Shown piece by piece: positions 1 through 7,894 of a DNA stretch of 64,000 bases (the stretch's first letter is position 1; the number at the start of each line of letters is the position of its first letter). The translations under genes were made by a program, and so were the position numbers. The notes below the pieces were generated by a model that did not search any database, was not told where the DNA came from, and saw only the letters and a program-made list of their open reading frames with translations. This stretch comes from DASUPK01 sp963736685 (GTDB lineage: Bacteria; Actinomycetota; Thermoleophilia; Solirubrobacterales; 70-9), in the NCBI GenBank assembly GCA_963736685.1, contig CAVTPZ010000027.1:1-64000 (forward strand). The letters are read 5' to 3'.

Positions 1-3000
1 GGTGGAACGACGCCGGTCTCCAGGGCCTTCACTGCGAGCACGTCCTCCAAGCCGACGCCCATGGGATGCCCGGTGAACCCCTTGACGTTCGCGATCACGA
101 TGCGGTCGGCGGCCTGGCCGAAGACGTCGCGCAGCGCGTGTATCTCCGCTGCCGCGCTGCCGCCGCGGGCGGGGGTGTAGGTCTCGTGCGAGACGAACAT
201 CGTCTCGCCGGCGATGTCCTCCCGGCGGAGCCCGCGGCCCTCGGCCTGCTCCACGAGCTGCTCCATGACGCCGCTGATGTGCTCGACGTCGAGCCGGGTG
301 CCGTGAAACGCGGAGTTGGCGGTCACCGAGCCGAGCACCTCGCAGATCGGCGTCAGCCCGCGCTCGCGGGCGGCGACCGCGCTCTCCACCATAAGCCCGG
401 CGGCCCCCATGCCGATGATCATGCCGTGACGGCGCTCGTCGAACGGCAGCGCCGCCTCCTCGACGACGTCGTCGGTCGCCGCCGCGCCGGAGGCGAGGAA
501 ACCGGATCCGATCCAGCCCATCATGGTGTCCGAGGTGGCGTCGTCGGCCGCCACGATCAGCACGCGGCGGCACCGCCCGGCGCGGATCCAGTCCTCGGCG
601 AGCGCGACGGCCTGTGTGGTGCTCGCGCAGGCGGAGTTGATCTGGGTGTTCGGTCCCCGGGCCCCGATCAGCTCGGCGAGCTGCGAGTGGCCCATCGCGA
701 GGACGCGGAAGATGAACCGGCGGTCGAACGTGTACCCCTCCTCCTCGAGCGTGTGCTCCAGGTCGTGAATGCGCCGCTCGACCTCGTCCAGCACCACCGG
801 ATCGGTGCCGTCGTGGTCGAGCATCCTCGCCCGCAGCGTCTCGAGCGCGGCGAGGCGCTCCCGGCGCATGTGGTCCGTGGTGTAGCGCGCCACCTCGTCG
901 GCCATCTCCTCGAGGCCGGGGAATGCCGATGCGTAGATCACGCCGGTGTCGTCGCGCAGCTCGTCGGGGAGCGACCAGCGGTCGGGAAGCTTGGTGCCCT
1001 TGGTGGTGGTCTTGTATCGCAGTACGAGCGGGATCCCGGCGTCGCGAAGCGCATCGATGCCCACGGCGATCGCCAGCTGCGTGTCGTGCCCGAGCGCGGC
1101 CAGCCGCTCGTCGTCGATGCCGAACTCCTCGACCGGGTCGAACGCGCCGGCACGCCCGGCGAGCTTGATCACGGCCTCGACGCGGTCGATCGTCTCGAAC
1201 CTGGCGCCGCCGTCGTCGCCCTTGACCAACCGCGTGATGTGCTTGTCGAGCATCTCGCGGCGCAGGCGGCCCGGGATGACGTCGATTCCCTGCTCGCCGT
1301 TCAGGAGCCGGCCGATGTTCGCGTCGTCGAACAGCCGCTCGGCGCCGGGAAGCCCGAGCGCCGCGCCGGTGATCACCACGGGCTCATCCCCGGGCGCCTC
1401 GCCGGCGACGGCCGCCGGCGCAGGCTCGGGAGCCGCCCGGCCCCGGCCCTCGTCGGGGGCAAGGCGGGCGCGCGCCTCGCGCACGGGCCGCGAATGGGGC
1501 TGCGCCGTCGCGCCTGGCTTGAGCTCGACCGACTCGCGCGTGACCGGGTCCCGGCCGATCCCGAGACCCGCACTCCACAGGCCGCACAGGGCGTTGTTGA
1601 ACGTCGGCACGTCGCCCTGCTTGGGGTGGTTGGTGGCGAGGTTGACGATCGCGTCGTCGCCCAGCACGTCTGAGGCGAATCCCTGAAGGGCGTGCTTCGG
1701 GCCGACCTCGACGAAGATCCTCGCGCCCTCGTCGTACAGGGTGTGCAGGCCCTTGACGAACTGCACGGGCGAGGCCACCTGGCGGCTCAGCATGTCGAGC
1801 ATCTGCTCGACGGCGCCGTCTCCGGTGGGATAGAGCTCGCCGGTGACGTTGGCCACGGTTGGCAGCCGAGTGGGACGGAGGCCGAGCCGGGCGAGCATCG
1901 CCCGCAGCAGAGTGCTCGCGGGCGCGACGATCTCGGTGTGGAAGCCGTGGCTCACAGGTAGCGGGATCGCGGTGTGCCCTCGCTCCTTCACCGCCTCCAC
2001 GGCGCGAGCGACCGCCTCGGTGGCGCCGCCCAGCACGACCTGGTGCGTCGAGTTGATGTTGGCGAGCACGACGTACCCATCGATCCCAGCGACGATCTCC
2101 TCGGCCTCCTCCAGCGGGGCCATGACCGCTGCCATCGCTCCGGGGTCGTCCACTCGGAGGCTCGCCATCTCACGTCCCCGGGCGCTCACTGCCTCGAGCG
2201 CGTCCTCGAAGGTCAGGCCACCGGCGGCGACCAGGGCCCCGTACTCGCCGACGGAATGTCCCATCACCATGTCGGGGGCGATCCCGTACTCCCCCAGCAG
2301 CCGCGCGAGCGCCGTGTCGACGGTGATCACCGCCGGCTGCTGAATCTCGGTGCGGCGAAGCTCATCCTCCGCGCGCAACATCGCCTCCGGGTCCGCCGGG
2401 TCGGCGAAGATCACGTCGGAGAGGCGCCGGCCCTCGAGCAGCGGCGCCACGAGCGCGTCCGCTTCCTCGAAGAGCTCGGAGACCACGGGCTCCCGTCGGC
2501 GCAGCTCGGCGAGCATGTTCGCGTACTGCGAGCCCTGGCCCGTGTAGAGGAACGCCACCTTGCCCGGGGTGCCGCTGCCCCGGTGAATGCCGCGGCCGCG
2601 CAGCGCCGGCCACGCCGAGGGGTTGCCCACTTGCAAGACTCGCAACGCCAGCTCCGCCTTCGCAACCAGGTCTGGGCCGTCGGCGTAGTCGATCGCGATC
2701 CGCTCCGGGGCCCGAAGCGCTTCGGTTGGCGGCGGCGTCGGATCGAGATGGCGGCCCTGCCGCGCCTCCGCCAGCTCCGTGCGCAGCGCGTTGGCGAGCC
2801 CGGGCTCGTCGGCCGCGCCGAGCACGAGCGCGCCGCGCACGGGCGGCTTGCCGGACGCCGCCGGGGCAGGCTCGGCGGAGGGCGGGAGCTCGACCGGGAC
2901 AGCGACCGACGGGCCGTGGCCGTTGGTGGCGTGACGGTCCGGCGCGTACTCCTCCATGACGATGTGGAAGTTGGTGCCGCCGAAGCCGAACGCGCTGACG

Positions 3001-4358
3001 CCCGCGACACGCGAGCGCCCGGCGGCGATGTCCCAGTCGCGGAGCTCGGTGTTGACGGCGAACGGCGACGCGGTCCAGTCCACGTTGGGATTGGGTCGCT
3101 CAAAGTTAATGCTCGGCGGCAGGATCTTGTCGTGAAGCGCGAGCGTGGCCTTGAGCATGCCCGCCGCTCCCGCGGCTCCTTTGAGGTGGCCGAAGTTCGA
3201 CTTCACCGAACCGAGGGCGATCGATCCACGCGGCAGCTGCGCTCCCGAGAAGGCCTCCATCAAGCTCTTCAGCTCGACCGCGTCGCCCACGCTCGTCGAG
3301 GTCCCGTGGCCCTCCACGAGTGTGCACTCCGCGGGCGACAGCCCCGCGTTCCGCCAGGCGCGCTCGATGGCGAAGCGCTGCCCAACCGGGTTGGGGGCGG
3401 TGATGCCCTTGCCCTTGCCATCGCTCGAGCTCCCCACCCCGCGGACCACGGCGTAGATCCGATCCTCGTCGCGAACGGCATCGCCGAGCCGCTTGACCAC
3501 GAACAGCGCGCCGCCTTCTCCCATCACGAAGCCGTCGGCCCCCTCCGAGTACGGGCGGGTGCCGCTGGGAGAGAGCGCGCCGATCGCGCAGAACTTGACG
3601 AACGTGTGCACGCCCATGTTGCGGTCGATGCCACCCGTGATCGCGACGTCGAACTCGTGGGCCAGGAGTCCGTCGACGGTGGCGTCCATCGCGGCCAGGG
3701 CGGACGCGCACGCCGCGTCGGTCGTGAAGTTCGGCCCGTGGAGGTTGAACAGGTTGGCGATCCGTCCGGCGATGCAGTTGCCGAGCTCTCCGGGCATCGT
3801 GTCCTCGGTGATTTCCGGGAGCCAGCCCTCGAACTTGGCGCGCAGCTCTCCCTCGATCGCGGAGCGCACGTCAGCCGGCAGCGCGGCGAAGCTCGCGGTT
3901 TCCTCCAGCTCGCGCGCGACGTCCGGGAACATGATGCGCAGCGCAGTCAGGTAGTGCTGCTCGCCTGACAGGGCGTTACCGATGATCACGGCAGTGCGAT
4001 CGAGGTCGAGCGGACGATCCGGCCAGCCCGCGTCCATCAGCGCCATGCGGGTGCAGGTGACGGCCCACTTGTGGGCGTCGTCCATCGCGTCGCCCACCTT
4101 GGGCGGGACCGGGAGCTTCCAGCCGAGAGGATCCCACTCCCACTCCCGCACCCAGCCTCCGATCTTCGAGTACGTGCGCTCCGGCGCCTTGGGGTCCGGG
4201 TCGTAGTAGAGGTCCGGATCCCAGCGCTCGGGGTCGACGTCGCTGATCGAGTAGCGGCCGGTAGTGACGTTGCGCCAGAACGCCTCGGCGTTCGGGGCAT
4301 CGGGGAGGATCGCGCTGACGCCGATGATCGCGGCGGCGTTGTCGAGTGAGTCGCTCAT
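1..4358 (-). CDS. Multidomain KS-AT-KS polyketide/PUFA-type synthase (partial, 3' end off window)
   Basis: Condensing enzyme of a type I polyketide or polyunsaturated-fatty-acid style synthase; 1452 codons are visible and the C-terminus lies beyond the left edge. Domain 1 (about residues 5-480) is a ketosynthase with active Cys217 in DAACAS, His in VEGHGTST and NFGHLKG. An acyltransferase follows (about 580-890) with nucleophile Ser702 in GHSVGEY. After an Ala/Pro-rich linker comes a second ketosynthase with Cys1244 in NSACAST, His in the unusual SHETYTP and the NVKGFTGH motif. No acyl-carrier, ketoreductase or dehydratase domain is visible in the part shown. The ATG overlaps the stop of the upstream acyl-CoA dehydrogenase (ATGA), implying translational coupling. 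The product is unknown; PUFA-type, glycolipid or other PKS are all possible. Confidence 0.85.
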   Translation of the reverse strand, partial: MSDSLDNAAAIIGVSAILPDAPNAEAFWRNVTTGRYSISDVDPERWDPDLYYDPDPKAPERTYSKIGGWVREWEWDPLGWKLPVPPKVGDAMDDAHKWAVTCTRMALMDAGWPDRPLDLDRTAVIIGNALSGEQHYLTALRIMFPDVARELEETASFAALPADVRSAIEGELRAKFEGWLPEITEDTMPGELGNCIAGRIANLFNLHGPNFTTDAACASALAAMDATVDGLLAHEFDVAITGGIDRNMGVHTFVKFCAIGALSPSGTRPYSEGADGFVMGEGGALFVVKRLGDAVRDEDRIYAVVRGVGSSSDGKGKGITAPNPVGQRFAIERAWRNAGLSPAECTLVEGHGTSTSVGDAVELKSLMEAFSGAQLPRGSIALGSVKSNFGHLKGAAGAAGMLKATLALHDKILPPSINFERPNPNVDWTASPFAVNTELRDWDIAAGRSRVAGVSAFGFGGTNFHIVMEEYAPDRHATNGHGPSVAVPVELPPSAEPAPAASGKPPVRGALVLGAADEPGLANALRTELAEARQGRHLDPTPPPTEALRAPERIAIDYADGPDLVAKAELALRVLQVGNPSAWPALRGRGIHRGSGTPGKVAFLYTGQGSQYANMLAELRRREPVVSELFEEADALVAPLLEGRRLSDVIFADPADPEAMLRAEDELRRTEIQQPAVITVDTALARLLGEYGIAPDMVMGHSVGEYGALVAAGGLTFEDALEAVSARGREMASLRVDDPGAMAAVMAPLEEAEEIVAGIDGYVVLANINSTHQVVLGGATEAVARAVEAVKERGHTAIPLPVSHGFHTEIVAPASTLLRAMLARLGLRPTRLPTVANVTGELYPTGDGAVEQMLDMLSRQVASPVQFVKGLHTLYDEGARIFVEVGPKHALQGFASDVLGDDAIVNLATNHPKQGDVPTFNNALCGLWSAGLGIGRDPVTRESVELKPGATAQPHSRPVREARARLAPDEGRGRAAPEPAPAAVAGEAPGDEPVVITGAALGLPGAERLFDDANIGRLLNGEQGIDVIPGRLRREMLDKHITRLVKGDDGGARFETIDRVEAVIKLAGRAGAFDPVEEFGIDDERLAALGHDTQLAIAVGIDALRDAGIPLVLRYKTTTKGTKLPDRWSLPDELRDDTGVIYASAFPGLEEMADEVARYTTDHMRRERLAALETLRARMLDHDGTDPVVLDEVERRIHDLEHTLEEEGYTFDRRFIFRVLAMGHSQLAELIGARGPNTQINSACASTTQAVALAEDWIRAGRCRRVLIVAADDATSDTMMGWIGSGFLASGAAATDDVVEEAALPFDERRHGMIIGMGAAGLMVESAVAARERGLTPICEVLGSVTANSAFHGTRLDVEHISGVMEQLVEQAEGRGLRREDIAGETMFVSHETYTPARGGSAAAEIHALRDVFGQAADRIVIANVKGFTGHPMGVGLEDVLAVKALETGVVP

Positions 4359-6010
4359 GACCGCATGCGCCCGTAGACGGCTTCCCTGACCTGCTCGAGA
4401 TCGGCGAGCAGCCCGGCCTGAGCTTGGTGGATTGACGCGAGGTCGAGGCGGGCCTCGAGCTCGCCGAGGTCCCCGTCGGCTCCGGCCACGCAGCGCACCC
4501 CCTCGGTCGGAACGGACAGCGCGGCGTTGCGGGCGTTCACGCGGCTGGCGGCGGCCAGCGCCTTCGCTCGCAGGCGCCGCGACGCCTTCTCGTTCAGCTC
4601 CTTGTCGGCCGCCCGCTGCGCACGTCTGACGAGCGTGGCGGCGCCATCGACCTGCGCGATCAGGGCACCGAGGCGCATCAGGACATGCTGGTGGCGGGTC
4701 AACCGCTCTACCCTGGCGCGTTCGAGCAGCTCTGCGAGGGCGCGGTGGGCGAGTGCGGCGACGTCGGCGCCGACCGCGGGATGGTCGTCGTGGAGCGCCT
4801 CGAGCTCCCGCGCCCTCTCGTGGTAGTGATCGCCGCCGGACTTCAGGTGCTCCTGCCAGCGGCCCCGCGCGATTGTGATCTCCATGATCTCCGAGGTGCC
4901 CTCGTAGATCCTGGTGATCCGAACGTCACGCTTGATCTTCTCGACCATGTAGTCGTGGGTGTAGCCGTAGCCGCCGTGGGCCTGGAGGGCCGCGTCGGCC
5001 GCCGCGTCACCCGCCTCCGTCGCGAGGTACTTGGCGATCGCGCCCTCGACGTTCAGCTGGCCCTCGCCGGCGTCCAGCCGCTCGGCCGTTTCCTCGATCG
5101 CCGCCCGCGACGCCTCCAGGGCGACCGCGTGGGGAACGATCAGCTTGTTCGTGTAGCCCTCTTTCTCCGACAGCGGCCCCCCCGCCTGGATGCGCTTGCG
5201 GGAGTAAGCGATCGCGCGGTCGAGCGCCGCCCATCCCGCGCCCAGCCCGAAGGCAGCCACCATCAGCCTCGTGTAGCCGAACACCTGCTGGGCCTGGACC
5301 AGGCCCTGGCCCTCGACGCCGCCAACGAGCCGGTCGCCTTCGACGTGGACCTTGTCCAGGAACAGCGCCGCCGTGTTGCTCAGCCGGATGCCGTGCTTGT
5401 CCTCGTGCTTGCCGTGAGAGAACCCATCGGCGCCCGACTCGATGATGAACCAGCTCGGTCCGCCGGGCGCGAGGGCGAGGATCGTGTAGAGGTCCGCGAC
5501 GCCCCCGTTGCTGATCCACTGCTTGGCCCCGCTGATCAGGTAGCCCGTCACCTTCCCGTTCTCCGCGACAGGCTCCGCGATTGTCTTCAGCGCCCCGAGG
5601 TCGCTGCCCGCCTCGGGCTCGGTGGCGCCATAGGCGAACAGGACCCCCTCCTTGGCGATCCGGGTCATGTACTCGCGCCTCTGCTCCTCGGTCCCGCCGA
5701 CCCGGATCGGATCGCTGCCCAAGAACGTTGCGAGCTCCGATGTCGCGAGGCCCACGTCGATCGCGGCCATCCGCTCGCAGATGCGATAGACATCGAAGGC
5801 GCCGCCTCCCATCCCGCCGTACTCGTAGGGAACGAACAGGAGCTGGATGCCAAGCCCCTCGGCGGAGGACATGCGGCGGACGAGCTCCTCCGGGAAAGTG
5901 TCTCGCTCGTCGAGCTCGATCAGGAGCGAGTCCGGAAGCTCGCGCGCGGCGAACTCGTCGATGGACTCAAGCGCCACCTTCAACGTCTCGGCGTTGAGCT
6001 CGTTAGCCAT
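4355..6010 (-). CDS. Acyl-CoA dehydrogenase with C-terminal extension
   Basis: FAD-dependent acyl-CoA dehydrogenase, 551 aa, longer than the ~380 aa of classical family members because of a helical extension after about residue 400. Family signatures are YGATEPEAGSD (FAD/substrate loop), KQWISNGG, and near the end of the core YEGTSEIMEITIARG, where the Glu of YEGTSE sits at the usual catalytic-base position. It should oxidise an acyl-CoA or acyl-carrier thioester and pass electrons to ETF, whose genes are transcribed divergently 175 bp away. Its stop overlaps the ATG of the downstream KS-AT-KS synthase, so the two are probably one operon and the dehydrogenase may act on the synthase's substrate or product (inference). 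Confidence 0.9.
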   Translation of the reverse strand: MANELNAETLKVALESIDEFAARELPDSLLIELDERDTFPEELVRRMSSAEGLGIQLLFVPYEYGGMGGGAFDVYRICERMAAIDVGLATSELATFLGSDPIRVGGTEEQRREYMTRIAKEGVLFAYGATEPEAGSDLGALKTIAEPVAENGKVTGYLISGAKQWISNGGVADLYTILALAPGGPSWFIIESGADGFSHGKHEDKHGIRLSNTAALFLDKVHVEGDRLVGGVEGQGLVQAQQVFGYTRLMVAAFGLGAGWAALDRAIAYSRKRIQAGGPLSEKEGYTNKLIVPHAVALEASRAAIEETAERLDAGEGQLNVEGAIAKYLATEAGDAAADAALQAHGGYGYTHDYMVEKIKRDVRITRIYEGTSEIMEITIARGRWQEHLKSGGDHYHERARELEALHDDHPAVGADVAALAHRALAELLERARVERLTRHQHVLMRLGALIAQVDGAATLVRRAQRAADKELNEKASRRLRAKALAAASRVNARNAALSVPTEGVRCVAGADGDLGELEARLDLASIHQAQAGLLADLEQVREAVYGRMRS

Positions 6011-6093
6011 CAGGCCTCCGACCTGAGGAGCACCAGGATCGGATCCGGACTAACGTCCTTGCTAACGGCCTTGACGAAGGGCATTCCTGTCCC

Positions 6094-6145
6094 AACGAGC
6101 TAGAAGGAAGCCGCTCCCGAACGAGCTAGAAGGAAGCCGCTCCAT
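6094..6145. repeat. Two tandem 26-bp direct repeats in the divergent dehydrogenase/etfB promoter region
   Basis: The unit starting AACGAGCTAGAAGGAAGC occurs at 6094-6119 and again at 6120-6145 with 24 of 26 bases identical. The pair lies between the divergent starts at 6010 (acyl-CoA dehydrogenase) and 6186 (etfB). Adjacent, in-phase direct repeats between divergent promoters are typical of regulator binding sites, but no cognate regulator is visible, so an operator role is inference. Confidence 0.6.
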
Positions 6146-6185
6146 TGCCCATGCTACCCCTTGAAGTTGAGACGGTCGACCCCTG

Positions 6186-6956
6186 ATGAATATCGCTGTC
6201 GCGATCCGGCTGATGCCCAAGACGGGCGAGGAGCTCGAGGTTGACGAGAGCGGCACGGACATCGACCGCGAGCTCGTCGAGATGGCCATCAACGAGTTCG
6301 ACGACCAGGCGCTCGAGGAGGCGGTGCTGCTCAAGGAGGCGACCGGCGCCACGGTTACGGCGGTCGGGTTGCGCGCCGACGGGATCGATGAGGCGCTGCG
6401 CTTGGCCTACGCGCGCGGTGCGGACAGGCTGGTGGTCGTTGAGGCCGGCGAGATCGATACCTACGACTCTCGCACGGGGGCGCTCGCGTTCGCCGAGGCC
6501 TTCCGCCAGCTGGAGCCCGATCTGGTCCTCACCGGCGTCCAGACGCCGACCGATGTGTTCGGGCAAACGGCGCCCTACCTCGCCGCGAACCTCGGCTGGC
6601 CGCAGGTGAACGTCGTCGTGGGTGTCACCCTCGCCGACGGAACGGCACGCGCGGTGCAGGAGTACGCCGGCGGGCGCCTTGCGGTCCTGGGCCTCGACCT
6701 GCCGGCGATCGTCGGCGTGCAGTCGGCCAGCTCGCCGCCGCGCTACGTCGCGATGGCGAGGCTCCGCCAGGCGATGACCGAGGCGAGCACCGAGACCCTC
6801 AACGTCAGCGTCGACGCGCCCGCCGTGGCGTCGAGCATCTTCTCGCTCGCTCGGCCGGCGCCCCAGACTCAGGCAACGATGCTCGAAGGTGACGCGGAGG
6901 AGATCGCAGCGAAGCTCGTCGAGGTGTTGCGCGAACGGGGAGCGCTGTCCGGCTGA
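6186..6956 (+). CDS. etfB: Electron transfer flavoprotein subunit beta
   Basis: Small subunit of the soluble heterodimeric electron carrier that collects electrons from acyl-CoA dehydrogenases. 256 aa, the normal length. It opens with MNIAVAIRLMP, then shows the conserved INEFDDQALEEA segment near residue 35-48, the nucleotide-binding GVQTPTDVFGQTAPYLA stretch around residue 120 (usually GxQxxDxxxxQ), and the AVQEYAGGRL region. The stop codon shares its A with the ATG of etfA (TGATG), so the two are co-translated. Divergent from the acyl-CoA dehydrogenase and upstream of an EtfD-like membrane protein gene. Confidence 0.95.
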   Translation: MNIAVAIRLMPKTGEELEVDESGTDIDRELVEMAINEFDDQALEEAVLLKEATGATVTAVGLRADGIDEALRLAYARGADRLVVVEAGEIDTYDSRTGALAFAEAFRQLEPDLVLTGVQTPTDVFGQTAPYLAANLGWPQVNVVVGVTLADGTARAVQEYAGGRLAVLGLDLPAIVGVQSASSPPRYVAMARLRQAMTEASTETLNVSVDAPAVASSIFSLARPAPQTQATMLEGDAEEIAAKLVEVLRERGALSG

Positions 6957-7891
6957 TGGGCGACGTACTCGCCTATCTCGAATCGCCCGTCAACGACCGG
7001 CTCCTAGGCTTCGCTCGCCCGCTGGCGGACGCCGCCGGAGGGGACCTGGTGGCGCTCGTCGCCGGCGCGGAGCCCGGCGGGAAGGACGCGAGCGCCGCCG
7101 ACGTGGTGCTCGAGGCTGTGCACCCGGCGCTCTCGCCGTACCTGCCGGAGGCGCATCAGGCCGTGCTGGAGGCCGCCATCAACGAGGGCTCGCCCGACCT
7201 TGTCGTTCTCGAGAACACCACGGCGGGCCTGGATCTGGGGGCCGCGGTCGCTGCGGCGACGGGGCGTCCGTTCGTCGGCTACTGCGTCGAGCTGGCGGTC
7301 GAGGGCGGCGAGGCGCGGTCGGTCAGCGGGATCTACGGGGGACAGCTCTACGCCGCCGCCAACACGCGGCTTCCGGCGGTGTTCGCGATCAATAGCGTGG
7401 GCCTGCTCGACGCGCCCCAGGCCGCCGGGCGCGGCGAGCGGGCTGAGCTCGCGCCGCCGGCGAAGCTCAAGAGCCTGAGGACGACGTTCGTCGAGCCGGT
7501 GGAGCAACCCGACGAGGGCGTCGACCTGACGAAGGCCGATCGGATCGTCTGCGTCGGCCGGGGCATCGGGAGCAAGGAGAACGTCGAGATCGCGGAGGAG
7601 CTGGCCGAGGCGCTTGATGCCGAGGTGGGAGCGTCGCGACCCGTCATCGATTCCGGCTGGCTTCCCAAGGTGCGCCAGGTCGGCAAGTCGGGCGCGCATG
7701 TGACGCCGAAGCTCTACCTCTCGCTCGGGGTCTCGGGCGCCCCCGAGCACGTCGAGGGGATGCAGGGCGCCGAGCTGATCGTGGCCGTGAACACCGATCC
7801 GGGGGCAGCGATCTTCCACATCGCGCACTACGGGGTCGTGGCCGACCTGTTCGATATCGCCGACGAGCTGACGAACCTGCTCGGCGAGTGA
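6956..7891 (+). CDS. etfA: Electron transfer flavoprotein subunit alpha
   Basis: Large ETF subunit carrying the redox-active FAD. 311 aa. The C-terminal FAD domain is clear: IVCVGRGIGSKENVEIAEEL, then GASRPVIDSGWLP, QVGKSG, the P-K-L-Y segment where other EtfA proteins have P-x-L-Y, GVSGAPEHVEGM and AVNTDPGAAIF near the end. Translationally coupled to etfB by a one-base overlap. Its stop at 7889-7891 faces the stop of the membrane Fe-S oxidoreductase on the opposite strand, only 3 bp away. Confidence 0.95.
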   Translation: MGDVLAYLESPVNDRLLGFARPLADAAGGDLVALVAGAEPGGKDASAADVVLEAVHPALSPYLPEAHQAVLEAAINEGSPDLVVLENTTAGLDLGAAVAAATGRPFVGYCVELAVEGGEARSVSGIYGGQLYAAANTRLPAVFAINSVGLLDAPQAAGRGERAELAPPAKLKSLRTTFVEPVEQPDEGVDLTKADRIVCVGRGIGSKENVEIAEELAEALDAEVGASRPVIDSGWLPKVRQVGKSGAHVTPKLYLSLGVSGAPEHVEGMQGAELIVAVNTDPGAAIFHIAHYGVVADLFDIADELTNLLGE

Positions 7892-7894
7892 CGG

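Noticed and set aside
66..3968. Long plus-strand open frames
   Set aside because: They mirror the minus-strand synthase gene, have Arg/His/Asp-rich non-protein composition, and no domain motifs.
4685..6103. Plus-strand open frame opposite the acyl-CoA dehydrogenase
   Set aside because: Shadow of the dehydrogenase; composition is not protein-like.
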